A stretch of 64,000 bases of DNA, taken from positions 62,001-126,000 of the forward strand of contig JABJAH010000037.1 of NCBI GenBank assembly GCA_018666155.1, given 5' to 3'. The DNA comes from Rhodospirillaceae bacterium (GTDB lineage Bacteria > Pseudomonadota > Alphaproteobacteria > Rhodospirillales > Rhodospirillaceae). Made by a program: the position numbers and the translations under genes. The notes beneath the pieces were generated by a model, which was not told the origin of the DNA, searched no databases, and saw only the letters and a list, made by a program, of their open reading frames with translations. Positions 27,962-36,122 of this stretch are shown here, one piece after another (the stretch's first letter is position 1; every line of letters starts with the position of its first letter).

Positions 27962-27983
27962 TTGTACGGACAATTTGTATGGG
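27962..27983. promoter_or_regulatory. Operator-like repeat upstream of TauD operon
   Basis: TTGTACGGACAA (27962-27973) is an inverted repeat (TTGT, four bases, ACAA), directly followed by a near copy of its left half (TTTGTATGG). It lies 39 bases upstream of the TauD-type start codon. The form resembles sites used by GntR-type regulators, but no such regulator is encoded nearby. Confidence 0.4.
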
Positions 27984-28042
27984 AGTCTAGTCTTGATGAG
28001 CTATCGGGACGTCGAAAGCCCCTAGAATCGGCAGATTCTGGG

Positions 28043-29194
28043 CTAGAGCGACTTGTCGTACATCCGGTAGGTTTTATAGACTTGGCCGCCAATGGTCTCG
28101 AGGGAGTGGCGGGTCTGGGTGTTGTCTTCCAGCACCCAGCTCATTTCGCAGATCGGCATATTGAGTTTGAGAGACTCGCGGCGGATGGCCCCCATGACGA
28201 CCAACGCCAGAACCGACCCGAGGGGTTTGTTTTTGAAACGGGGCGCAACGCCCATCAGGGGCACCCGCGTGCCCGACGCCCATGTCCGCCGGGTCAACAC
28301 ACGCCAGGCCAGCTTGGCCCAGCCCGTCGGCCACAGGCGACCACCGAGATCGCGAATCATTTCATTGAGGTCCGGCAGCGCCACCGCCATCGCAGCGGGC
28401 TCGTTTTCGTAGAACGCAAACCACACCAATTCAGGGATCAAAATAAGTTTAAATTCGCTGGCCATGTGTTTGGCGTCGGCTTCGGTCAACGGGATGAAGC
28501 CCCAATTCTCCGCCCAGGCCGCGTTAAACAAATCCACAAGGATGCGAATGTCCTGATCATAATTCTTCGGATCAAGATGACGGAAGGTCAGCCCCGGGTT
28601 ACGGTCGATGGAGCGCTGCAATATCTTCATGTGTTTGAGGGGCAGCGCCGTATCCATCGGTGTCAGGAAGGCAAGAAGATCGCGGACCTTCTCGAAGCCG
28701 GCAGTCTCGACCAATGTCTGATAGTAAGGCAGGGCGTGAGTCATCGCGACGCGTGGCGGGCTTTCAAAGCCTTCAACCAATAAGCCGGACTCTTCATTGA
28801 TATTGAGATTGAAGGGCCCACGCACACGGGTTAGCCCTTTATCCTTGAGCCACGCACTGGCGGCGGCAAACAACGCATCCGCAACCGGTTGCTCATTAAC
28901 ACTATCGAAGAAGCCAAAAAAACCTGTGCCGTCTTTGTGATGCTCAAGATGACTGTGATCGACTTGGGCAGAGATCCGACCAAGCACCGCACCGCGCCGT
29001 TCCGCCAGAAACAACTGGGCTTCGCCGTGCGTGAACCACGGATTCTTTTTTGGGTTCAATTGATCCCGCATCATCATCTGCAGCGGCGGCACCCAAACCG
29101 GGTCGTCGCTGAATAACGCGGCTGGCAGAGCGAAAAATGCTTCCCTATCGGCGCGGCTGGTGACCGGCCGAACAATGATCTCTGAGTCTGTCAT
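28043..29194 (-). CDS. GNAT-fold acyltransferase of the bacterial ceramide synthase (bCerS)-like family
   Basis: A 383-residue protein with the opening IIVRPVTSRADREAFFALPA then DDPVWVPPL, the H-x-E/Gln-LFLAERRGAVLGRISAQ core, FFGFFDSVNE and RGPFNLNINEESGLLVEGF. I recognise this pattern as the YghO/bCerS family. In Caulobacter, bCerS N-acylates the sphingoid base using a GNAT fold unlike the eukaryotic enzyme. The family call is by recall. The function is supported by the nearby serine palmitoyltransferase, ACP, ceramide reductase and acyl-ACP synthetase genes. It is last in the minus-strand operon with lptF, lptG and the hydroxylase. Confidence 0.72.
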   Translation of the reverse strand: MTDSEIIVRPVTSRADREAFFALPAALFSDDPVWVPPLQMMMRDQLNPKKNPWFTHGEAQLFLAERRGAVLGRISAQVDHSHLEHHKDGTGFFGFFDSVNEQPVADALFAAASAWLKDKGLTRVRGPFNLNINEESGLLVEGFESPPRVAMTHALPYYQTLVETAGFEKVRDLLAFLTPMDTALPLKHMKILQRSIDRNPGLTFRHLDPKNYDQDIRILVDLFNAAWAENWGFIPLTEADAKHMASEFKLILIPELVWFAFYENEPAAMAVALPDLNEMIRDLGGRLWPTGWAKLAWRVLTRRTWASGTRVPLMGVAPRFKNKPLGSVLALVVMGAIRRESLKLNMPICEMSWVLEDNTQTRHSLETIGGQVYKTYRMYDKSL

Positions 29195-29212
29195 AGAATA
29201 CGCTGCGTACGG

Positions 29213-30028
29213 TTAAGCCGACGGTGCAAGTTCGCCGTCTTCAGACTGCTGCGCAAATTCCCGTTGGCGATGAACCGGGTTTGCCGTGTGGGGCCAGTTG
29301 GGTGTGAGCGCGGCGACAAAGGGGTAATCCTTCGCGACCTCTTCGTCATAACCCAGATTAAACACCGTGTCGGACCGAGGACGTAATTTGATTTGCTCGT
29401 ACATGGTGCCGAGCACGCGATCCCACAAATAATTAGTGATCCCAAAATTGCCCGTCTCGTTATGGAAATGGTGAGCCATGTGCAGCTTCTTCATACGTTT
29501 GACCCAACTCCATTGCGGCACATACCCCAGGTGTTGAATGCAATGGATGAACTCATAGAAGCAGGTCTGCAATACGCCTGCACACAAGGCAGCGGCTGCA
29601 CCAGGCCAACCCGCTAGGGCAAAGCCGACGGGTACTGTCGCCAAGGCAACAGTCGGTAGCGTTGTATAAAGCGCTCCAAACAGAACCATCAGATTATTGG
29701 GATCAGAATGGTGATCGTAGTGAATCCGTTTCCACACCGGGGCCGTGAGCTTGGACTTCCACATCCATTTGGAATGTAAGATCCAGCGATGCAGCACGTA
29801 CCAAACCAGGGGGTAGATCAAAACCGTCGCCACCACTGCAGCGACAATGCCTGTCAAAGTCGCGAGACCATTCATCCAGGCCCACGTGGTGTACGCACCG
29901 GTCACTGCGGCAAAAGCAAAGTAGGCCGCGATGGCGTAATACTGAAAATACGCAGCAGCGAGATCACTCAGATTCATCCGATCTAAGTGGTATTCCCGGT
30001 CGGACCAAAAGCCGATCTTCATTGCCAT
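29213..30028 (-). CDS. Sterol desaturase / fatty acid hydroxylase family protein
   Basis: A 271-residue integral membrane di-iron hydroxylase. The His clusters are HRWILHS (80-86), HYDHHSD (103-109), HHFHN (near 189) and a Gln/His region at IQHLG. About four membrane helices place the His face to the cytoplasm. Relatives hydroxylate fatty acyl chains, sterols, carotenoids or sphingoid bases. It lies 18 bases before the bCerS-like gene and after lptG, so hydroxylation of a ceramide chain is an attractive inference. The start is ATG 30028 with AGGGAA upstream. Confidence 0.82.
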   Translation of the reverse strand: MAMKIGFWSDREYHLDRMNLSDLAAAYFQYYAIAAYFAFAAVTGAYTTWAWMNGLATLTGIVAAVVATVLIYPLVWYVLHRWILHSKWMWKSKLTAPVWKRIHYDHHSDPNNLMVLFGALYTTLPTVALATVPVGFALAGWPGAAAALCAGVLQTCFYEFIHCIQHLGYVPQWSWVKRMKKLHMAHHFHNETGNFGITNYLWDRVLGTMYEQIKLRPRSDTVFNLGYDEEVAKDYPFVAALTPNWPHTANPVHRQREFAQQSEDGELAPSA

Positions 30029-30115
30029 GTTCGTTCCCTAACAGTGCTGCGCTGCTGTCGTGTATCTAACGCGGATCAACGCAAACTCAACCCCTCGGAC
30101 TAAAAGTCCCAGGCA

Positions 30116-31186
30116 TTATGCGCCTCTATTTTCTAAGTTTACCACAATCCAAAGCCCTATAGTGCCGAACAAGGCCAAGGGCAGCCACGCCGCAACAATT
30201 GGCGGCAAAGCGCCGAACTGCCCCATGGCCAGTAAAACATTGTCGGTGATGATAAAGACGAAGCCCAACGAGATCCCGTAGACCACAACCATGATCGCAC
30301 TGCCTTGGCGATGGTGGGCAAAGGCCGCAATGGCCGCGAGTAACGGCATGAGGGCCAACACCGCCGGCCCGGCTAATTTTCGCTGGAGCCAAGTGTCGTA
30401 ATAATATTCGGGGCGGGTGCCGAGGGCGAGTTCGCGCACATAGTGCTCGAGTTCATCAAACGTCAATTCGCTCGGCGGATTAGCGAGCTTGTTAAAATCA
30501 CCGGGCGTGAGTTTTGTATCCCACGTCGGTTTTCCAACCGGCGCGGAGTCATCCTTGCCGCCGACGCGGGCCGCTTCGAATAAATTCCAGCCATCGCCTT
30601 CCCAAATCGCCAGGCGAATATTGATGATGTCTGCGACAGCGGCTTTATCGCCCTGGTGAAACAAACGGATGTCGTTGAGAACCGAGCCGTTTTGCAACAC
30701 ATGACCAACCCGGATGATGGTGTCGCCTTCGATCACCCACGCTTCACTGCCGTCAATAATTTCGCCGCCGGGCTTATAGCCGGTGCTTTTCCAATCTTCG
30801 AGCTGCGCATTGAAGCGCACGACAATGCGATCTGAAAACACGAATAATATGAGGGCCAACATCATGCCAACGACAACAAGACCACCAACCAAACTAAGAA
30901 CAGACCGACCCGCCGCCCGCATAGCGATGATCTCACTGTTGCGAGCGAGAACAACCAACGCCGTCAGGCCACCCAGAAGAGCAGCCAGCGGCGCAACGGT
31001 TTCGATGATCGATGGCACCCGCAGCATGATGTAGAGCGCTAGGGAATCAACGGGCTCGCCGCCGCCATCTAAAACGGAATCCGCATTGGCGAGCAAATCG
31101 AGCATCTGCAGAAACACGACCAAGCCCAACAAGAGGGCAAAGAACCGCGACAGATACGCTTTCGTGAGATACCAGGTTAAAATCAT
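30116..31186 (-). CDS. lptG: LPS export ABC transporter permease LptG
   Basis: A 356-residue permease of the YjgP/YjgQ family: three N-terminal membrane helices (starting with LTWYLTKAYLSRFFALLLG), a periplasmic jellyroll region (about 130-260) and three C-terminal helices. With LptF and LptB it drives LPS from the inner membrane to LptC-LptA. Only 12 bases separate it from lptF. It differs from the usual setting in that the downstream genes are lipid-modifying (hydroxylase, bCerS-like) rather than lptD-surA-pdxA. Confidence 0.9.
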   Translation of the reverse strand: MILTWYLTKAYLSRFFALLLGLVVFLQMLDLLANADSVLDGGGEPVDSLALYIMLRVPSIIETVAPLAALLGGLTALVVLARNSEIIAMRAAGRSVLSLVGGLVVVGMMLALILFVFSDRIVVRFNAQLEDWKSTGYKPGGEIIDGSEAWVIEGDTIIRVGHVLQNGSVLNDIRLFHQGDKAAVADIINIRLAIWEGDGWNLFEAARVGGKDDSAPVGKPTWDTKLTPGDFNKLANPPSELTFDELEHYVRELALGTRPEYYYDTWLQRKLAGPAVLALMPLLAAIAAFAHHRQGSAIMVVVYGISLGFVFIITDNVLLAMGQFGALPPIVAAWLPLALFGTIGLWIVVNLENRGA

Positions 31187-31198
31187 AGGAACAGGATA

Positions 31199-32440
31199 CT
31201 AGCCGCGGCTGCTACGGAACAGCCGAATAAGACCACTGGTCATATTGGACCACCGGTCTTCAAGACGCTGCATCGGCGTCGCCCCAGCCATAATCTCGGT
31301 TTTGAGGAAGAGATAAGACGTCCCGCCAATAAACAGCATGAACGGCACCCATAGCGCCGGGCCTGCCGACACGCCGCCGACCGTCGCATAGGCTTCGCTG
31401 AACTCTAAAATCTTGTGGTAGACCACCAGAGTCAGGAGCCCCACAACCAGACCGAAGGATTTACTAGCGCGATGGGTCATGATTCCGAGTGGGGCCGCCA
31501 ACATCGGTAAAAACAAAATAGAAAGCGAGAATACGATACGCCCGTGCAGTTCAGCCGCAATGGCTGCTGGCGACACTAGTTGCTCGGGATAATCTTGCGG
31601 ATTAACTGCGGCCGGTTTTATTCCCGTTCGTTCCGCGTCCATGTTGCTCACATAGCCCCGCAGGAGTTCGTCCAGGGTTAACTCCCGCTCATCACCCCCG
31701 CGCACGCGAAAGCGAATAAGATCTGCGAGATTGAGGGGCCAATCGAAAACATCAAAACTGACCGTGTCCGCTGACGTTGCCCCCGGCGACCATTCTGAGC
31801 GATTGCCCTGGAATAGACGAAGGCTGGTTGGGCGATCCGGACCGCCAGTAACCAAACGCCCGCGCTCAGCTGTTAGAGTCACGATCGTGCCGTCTTCCTT
31901 TTGCTGGTGAGCAAACACACCAAACAGTTCACGCCCGGCGCCGCGTGATTCTTCAACCCGCAGGGTGTAGCCGTTGGGCAAATCCATAAACACGCCTTCA
32001 CCAATACCGGATTCAAGAACACCACTGGTGACATTGAACAATAGAGCGCGATAGGCGTAACGGCTGATGGGTTGCAGGTAGCCGACGAGAATTAAATTAA
32101 AAATCATCATCAGCAGGCCCAGGATAACGGCCCAACGGATAAAACGACTGAGGCCGATTCCCGACGATTGAATTGCGTCGAGCTCAGACTGCGATGACAA
32201 CTTTCGAAAGGCGAGAAGCACCCCAAGGAATAGGGCAGCAGGCAGTGCCAACCCGATATAATGAGGGATCAGATTAAACAGCATCTGGAAAACGACCAGG
32301 GTCGAGACACCGTTGCCGACGGCAATATCAAGCAGCCGCAACATCCGCTCAAGCAGCAAAATGATGGCTGCGACCAGAAGGGTCACGAGCAACGTGGGCA
32401 TGATCTGCCGCAAAAGGTAGAGGTCGAGTGCTTTGAACAT
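31199..32440 (-). CDS. lptF: LPS export ABC transporter permease LptF
   Basis: A 413-residue YjgP/YjgQ family permease, partner of LptG. It starts FKALDLYLLRQIMPTLLVTL, has the LSSQSELDAIQSSGIGLSRF coupling region, a periplasmic beta region with TLRVEESRGAGRELFGVFA, and three C-terminal helices (ILFLPMLAAPLGI). ATG 32440 was chosen; the frame extends to a TTG at 32458 without Shine-Dalgarno support. It is first in the operon lptF-lptG-hydroxylase-bCerS-like. LptB, LptA and LptC are encoded 29 kb away at 61.5-64 kb. Confidence 0.9.
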   Translation of the reverse strand: MFKALDLYLLRQIMPTLLVTLLVAAIILLLERMLRLLDIAVGNGVSTLVVFQMLFNLIPHYIGLALPAALFLGVLLAFRKLSSQSELDAIQSSGIGLSRFIRWAVILGLLMMIFNLILVGYLQPISRYAYRALLFNVTSGVLESGIGEGVFMDLPNGYTLRVEESRGAGRELFGVFAHQQKEDGTIVTLTAERGRLVTGGPDRPTSLRLFQGNRSEWSPGATSADTVSFDVFDWPLNLADLIRFRVRGGDERELTLDELLRGYVSNMDAERTGIKPAAVNPQDYPEQLVSPAAIAAELHGRIVFSLSILFLPMLAAPLGIMTHRASKSFGLVVGLLTLVVYHKILEFSEAYATVGGVSAGPALWVPFMLFIGGTSYLFLKTEIMAGATPMQRLEDRWSNMTSGLIRLFRSSRG

Positions 32441-32464
32441 CAATCTCGAAGTCGCCAAGCGCGC

Positions 32465-32532
32465 GGCGGCTGTCCTTTAGGTCCCTGAGTCAGCGCTTAG
32501 CCGCCCTCGGGGCCTGTTTTTCGGCCCTTTTT
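32465..32532 (+). terminator. Tandem hairpins ending in a T-tract, upstream of the lipid kinase gene
   Basis: First stem GGCGGCT (32465-32471) with AGCCGCC (32499-32505); second stem GGGCC (32510-32514) with GGCCC (32523-32527), followed by TTTTT. Oriented to the plus strand, where no gene lies upstream. It could be an attenuator in the leader of the lipid kinase gene (start 32653) or the end of a short RNA. Confidence 0.5.
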
Positions 32533-32652
32533 GAGGAAACTTTCCAAGCGAGCGCACCATGGCGGGCAAGCGCAAGATCGTCAAATCAAAGCTTTTGAAA
32601 CATTATGTAAGTCTAGTAGAGCTTATCCCTCACCCCTCTTAGGCCAAGTGAC

Positions 32653-33594
32653 GTGCCCCCACCGACCGTTGCCATTATCAGCAATCACCTCAGCACCCGG
32701 AACCTACACGACCGGGAGTGGCTGGACGATATTGTGACGAGTCATTCGTCAGTTCAGCACTTCGCCATCGACCAGATCTCCGATGTGCCGAAGATTCTCG
32801 ACCAATGCGCGGCGAGCGACATTGAAACCATTGTCGTCGACGGTGGGGATGGCACAGCTGGGTTGGTCTTCTCGGGCCTACTCAATGATGGACCCTATGC
32901 GACCCCTCCGGTACTGGCACTGCTGCCCTCTGGCAAAACCAACATGACAGCGGCAGCGTGGAGCTTATCTGGAGACCGGCGTGAAGCCTTGGCCGCCCTA
33001 CTCAGAAAAAACGCCGATGGCACCTTGGCCAGCACAATTCATACACAACCGATTCTGACTCTTCGGGAAGAAGGTTCACCACCCCGGCATGGCGCCTTTT
33101 TCGGCGGCGCTGATGTGGTCGATGGAATCCTCTATTGCCGACAAAAAATATACCCCCTCGGCTGGCCGAACTCCCTCTCCCACGGCGCCGCAGTCGGCGT
33201 CCTCCTATGGCGCGCGCTGACCAGCGGCAGAAACGGTGGGACCGTGGACGTTAGTGGCGACGACTCTGGATGGCGGGAACATGGACGCTTTTACGTCGCC
33301 ATGGCGACAACCATGGACAAAATGCTTTTGGGGATGCGTCCCGATCCAAAAATAGGGAAAGGGCCGATTCACTACATCAGCCTCCGGCCCGGCGCAGGCG
33401 CAATCTTATCGACAGTCATGGGTCTGTTCAGACGGCGCTTTAGACACAGCGCTAAACGAACAGTGCGACGCACGGCGTCGGTCTCTTTCGCCTTTGACGG
33501 AAGTTACACCCTGGATGGGGAACTGTATGAGACGAAACACGACAGACCTGTATTCGTTGATGGCGACCAAGTCCTCCGGTTTGTACGATGGTAG
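32653..33594 (+). CDS. Diacylglycerol/ceramide kinase-like lipid kinase
   Basis: A 313-residue protein with the DAGK catalytic fold: VVDGGDGTAGLVFSGLL (GGDGT at 64-68 binds the nucleotide), then LALLPSGKTNMTA, equivalent to the G-T-x-N-D motif of YegS/DgkB, and a C-terminal beta domain ending VSFAFDGSYTLDGELYE. It should phosphorylate the hydroxyl of a neutral lipid. Beside ceramide genes, ceramide is the natural candidate, since Caulobacter has a ceramide kinase of this fold. The start is GTG 32653. It overlaps the next gene by seven bases (ATGGTAG). Confidence 0.78.
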   Translation: MPPPTVAIISNHLSTRNLHDREWLDDIVTSHSSVQHFAIDQISDVPKILDQCAASDIETIVVDGGDGTAGLVFSGLLNDGPYATPPVLALLPSGKTNMTAAAWSLSGDRREALAALLRKNADGTLASTIHTQPILTLREEGSPPRHGAFFGGADVVDGILYCRQKIYPLGWPNSLSHGAAVGVLLWRALTSGRNGGTVDVSGDDSGWREHGRFYVAMATTMDKMLLGMRPDPKIGKGPIHYISLRPGAGAILSTVMGLFRRRFRHSAKRTVRRTASVSFAFDGSYTLDGELYETKHDRPVFVDGDQVLRFVRW

Positions 33595-34499
33595 AGCACA
33601 CCCTTGAGCAACTGATCGCAACTGAAAGCCGAGCCATTACCTTCCCGGCGGCAGCGGCCATGGTCGACCATTTGAAAGACACTTATGGCTCAGGCGTCCG
33701 CGCTGTTCTGTTCTATGGCTCTTGCCTTAGGCTCGGCACAGACGAAAACCTAATGCTCGATTTCTATGTGTTGGTTAACGGATTACAAGCGGCCGTTGGC
33801 AATCCAATCAGCGCCGCTTTTGGCACCCTGCTGCCACCCAATGTGTATTACCACGAGTGTGATTTCGAAGGCCGCGTGGTCCGCGCCAAGGTTGCGGTGA
33901 TGACGCTTGGGACCTTTGCTCGCGGCACAGCGGAGACCACCTTTGCTTCGGCGCTATGGGCGCGCTTCGCCCAGCCTGCCGCAATTGCCTATGCCAAAGA
34001 CGACGTCGCACGGATAACGGTTGAACATGCCCTCGCCCGGGCGGTGACAACACTTCTCGGCAAGACGGCACCGCTGATGACCGGCCCCTATACAGTTGAT
34101 CAATTATGGACCAGCGCCTTTCAAGCGACATACCGCGCCGAACTCAGGCCTGAATCAGACTCTAAAGCGGAAGAATTGGTCAACGCACAGCACGACCGAT
34201 TTGTTCGCGTTGGAGAAGCCGCCATTCAATCACTCGACCTTGATCCGTCGGCAGACGCCAAGCCTGATCCAGGCGCGACCTGGGCGTGGCGCGTGCGTCG
34301 TTGGTGGGGACGCCTGCTTAATCTTTTGCGCTTGATGAAGGCCGCCTTCACCTTCCGCGGCGGTTTGGATTACGCCGCATGGAAGATTGAACGCCACTCC
34401 GGCATCAAAGTAGAACTGACGGACAGCGACAGAGCGCATCCGATTCTCACCGGGCTGCGGTTACTGATGAGTGTGAAACGGCAGGGTGGGCTGAACTAA
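33588..34499 (+). CDS. Tam41-like phosphatidate cytidylyltransferase family protein
   Basis: A 303-residue protein resembling mitochondrial Tam41, a CDP-diacylglycerol synthase unrelated to CdsA. It has AVLFYGSCLRLGTDENLMLD (nucleotidyltransferase G-S, residues 44-45, and the Asp near 58), LLPPNVYYHECDFEGR and KVAVMTLGTFARGT, followed by LWARFAQP. No membrane helices were seen. It overlaps the lipid kinase gene, so kinase and cytidylyltransferase are made together. CMP activation of a phosphorylated sphingolipid, for later headgroup addition, is inferred and untested. Confidence 0.7.
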   Translation: MVEHTLEQLIATESRAITFPAAAAMVDHLKDTYGSGVRAVLFYGSCLRLGTDENLMLDFYVLVNGLQAAVGNPISAAFGTLLPPNVYYHECDFEGRVVRAKVAVMTLGTFARGTAETTFASALWARFAQPAAIAYAKDDVARITVEHALARAVTTLLGKTAPLMTGPYTVDQLWTSAFQATYRAELRPESDSKAEELVNAQHDRFVRVGEAAIQSLDLDPSADAKPDPGATWAWRVRRWWGRLLNLLRLMKAAFTFRGGLDYAAWKIERHSGIKVELTDSDRAHPILTGLRLLMSVKRQGGLN

Positions 34500-34520
34500 G
34501 CGATCAGCCGGTTCACGCTC

Positions 34521-35753
34521 TTATCCGAGCGCGGTCTTCTTTTTCGACTGCTTCGGCAAGATGCCAAGGCTATCTGCAACCTCTGCAAAAACCTCGATGA
34601 TGCGGTCGACCTGCTCGGTCGTATGCGCCGCACACAAGCTACACCGCAGCAACGTGAAGTTTTGAGGTGTCGCCGGCGGTAATGCCAAGTTGACATAAAT
34701 CCCGCCATCCATAAGGCCACGCCAGAACGCAACGCCGATTTCAACATCGGGTGCCACAACAGCAACCACAGGGCTGACGTCACCACCAAGAGTAAAGCCA
34801 AGAGCCGTGAGTCCAGAATGCAGACGTTCAGCATTGCGCATCAAACGTTTGCGCAGCGCGCCACCTTTTTCGACCAACTCCAGAGAGGCTTTCGCTGAGG
34901 CCACGACGGAGGGCGGCAAGGACGCGGTAAAGATGTAAGGGCGACAGGCCAAACGCAGCAAATCAAATTGCGGATGATTGGACACGCAGAAGCCGCCGAC
35001 CGTGCCGACACTCTTTGAGAATGTGCCGACGATAAAATCAACATCGTCTTCCAGACCGGCTTCTTCCGGCAGACCGCGGCCGTAGCGGCCGAGCACGCCA
35101 AGCGAATGGGCTTCATCGCTGAGCAGGTAAACGTCGTCGTATTTTTTCTTAACGGCAACAATCTCGTCCAGCGGCGCTTTATCGCCCAACATGGAATAGA
35201 TACCTTCAATCACGATGAGCTTATTGCCCGGCTTCTTGGCCAAACGCGCCAAACGCTTATCCAAGTCCGCCGCATCGTTATGCTTGAACCGGATGATCTG
35301 CGCGTCGCCCATCCGCACGCCGTCATAAATGCTGGCATGACAATCCGCATCCATAAGGATGTAGTCGTCCGGGCCAACCAAGGTCGACAGCACACTCAGA
35401 TTAGCAAGGTAACCGGTGGAGAAAACGATCGCGTGTTCTTTGCCCAAGAACGAAGACAGTGCTTGTTCTAGTGCCTTGTGGCCACTGTATGTGCCATTGG
35501 CGACACGACTACCGGTGGTGCCGGTGCCAGCCGCATCAAGCGCGTCATGAGCGGCCTTGAGAGATTCGGGCGCGAAGGTTAGACCGAGATAATTGTTGGT
35601 GCCTGCCAATATGGTGCGGCGGCCACCGATCATGGCTTCGGTCTGAGACAAAACTTCATCCATCTCGACTTGAAACGGATCATGCCCGCCATCACCGACG
35701 AGACCATCGCGACGCGCGCGGAGCGACTCAAATCGATCAAATAAGTCAGCCAT
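34521..35753 (-). CDS. spt: Serine palmitoyltransferase-like alpha-oxoamine synthase
   Basis: A 410-residue PLP enzyme of the KBL/BioF/HemA/SPT family, condensing an acyl donor with an amino acid. Motifs: LAGTNNYLGLT, GSRVANGTYSGHKALE, DADCHASIYDG, LLSDEAHSLGVLG and the PLP Lys in GTFSKSVGTVGG. Serine palmitoyltransferase is favoured over KBL or BioF because the gene follows a dedicated ACP, a ceramide reductase and an acyl-ACP synthetase, as in Caulobacter. The start at ATG 35753 overlaps the ACP stop (ATGGCTGA); the frame extends 19 residues further. It makes 3-ketosphinganine in the cytosol. Confidence 0.85.
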   Translation of the reverse strand: MADLFDRFESLRARRDGLVGDGGHDPFQVEMDEVLSQTEAMIGGRRTILAGTNNYLGLTFAPESLKAAHDALDAAGTGTTGSRVANGTYSGHKALEQALSSFLGKEHAIVFSTGYLANLSVLSTLVGPDDYILMDADCHASIYDGVRMGDAQIIRFKHNDAADLDKRLARLAKKPGNKLIVIEGIYSMLGDKAPLDEIVAVKKKYDDVYLLSDEAHSLGVLGRYGRGLPEEAGLEDDVDFIVGTFSKSVGTVGGFCVSNHPQFDLLRLACRPYIFTASLPPSVVASAKASLELVEKGGALRKRLMRNAERLHSGLTALGFTLGGDVSPVVAVVAPDVEIGVAFWRGLMDGGIYVNLALPPATPQNFTLLRCSLCAAHTTEQVDRIIEVFAEVADSLGILPKQSKKKTALG

Positions 35754-36018
35754 GTTCTTCCCTAACAATCTGCTCGGTCGCGACGACCAATTGCCCCACA
35801 GTTTCGACATCCGGAAGCACGTTCAGCGGCACCGATATATCGAGACGGTCTTCAAGAGCTGCGATGAACTCCATGACCAAAAGTGAGTCGAAATTCAGGT
35901 CTTCCGTAAACCGTGTCCCATCGCCAAGGGTCACGCCGGTTTTATTGAAAGTCTGTAAGACCTCCAGAACCACAGCTCGCACGTCTTGCGACGCGCCGTC
36001 GCTAGGTTCAGCCGACAT
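35746..36018 (-). CDS. acpR: Acyl carrier protein for sphingolipid synthesis
   Basis: A 90-residue ACP with the phosphopantetheine Ser in EDLNFDSLLVMEFIAALE (Ser45), acidic helix II and the usual four-helix spacing. It is distinct from the housekeeping AcpP, which would read DSLDTVEL. It lies between the ceramide reductase and SPT and is translationally coupled to SPT, so it should carry the acyl chain loaded by the synthetase at 37078 for condensation with serine. The symbol is by analogy with the Caulobacter locus. Confidence 0.85.
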   Translation of the reverse strand: MSAEPSDGASQDVRAVVLEVLQTFNKTGVTLGDGTRFTEDLNFDSLLVMEFIAALEDRLDISVPLNVLPDVETVGQLVVATEQIVREEHG

Positions 36019-36122
36019 TTATTTAACCCTTCGATTTGGGGACAAGCGACGCCCTGAGTCTCACATCCCACTTCTCTTACCCTCTAGTCTTATGGGGAAT
36101 GATGGAATGGTGACAAGTAACT

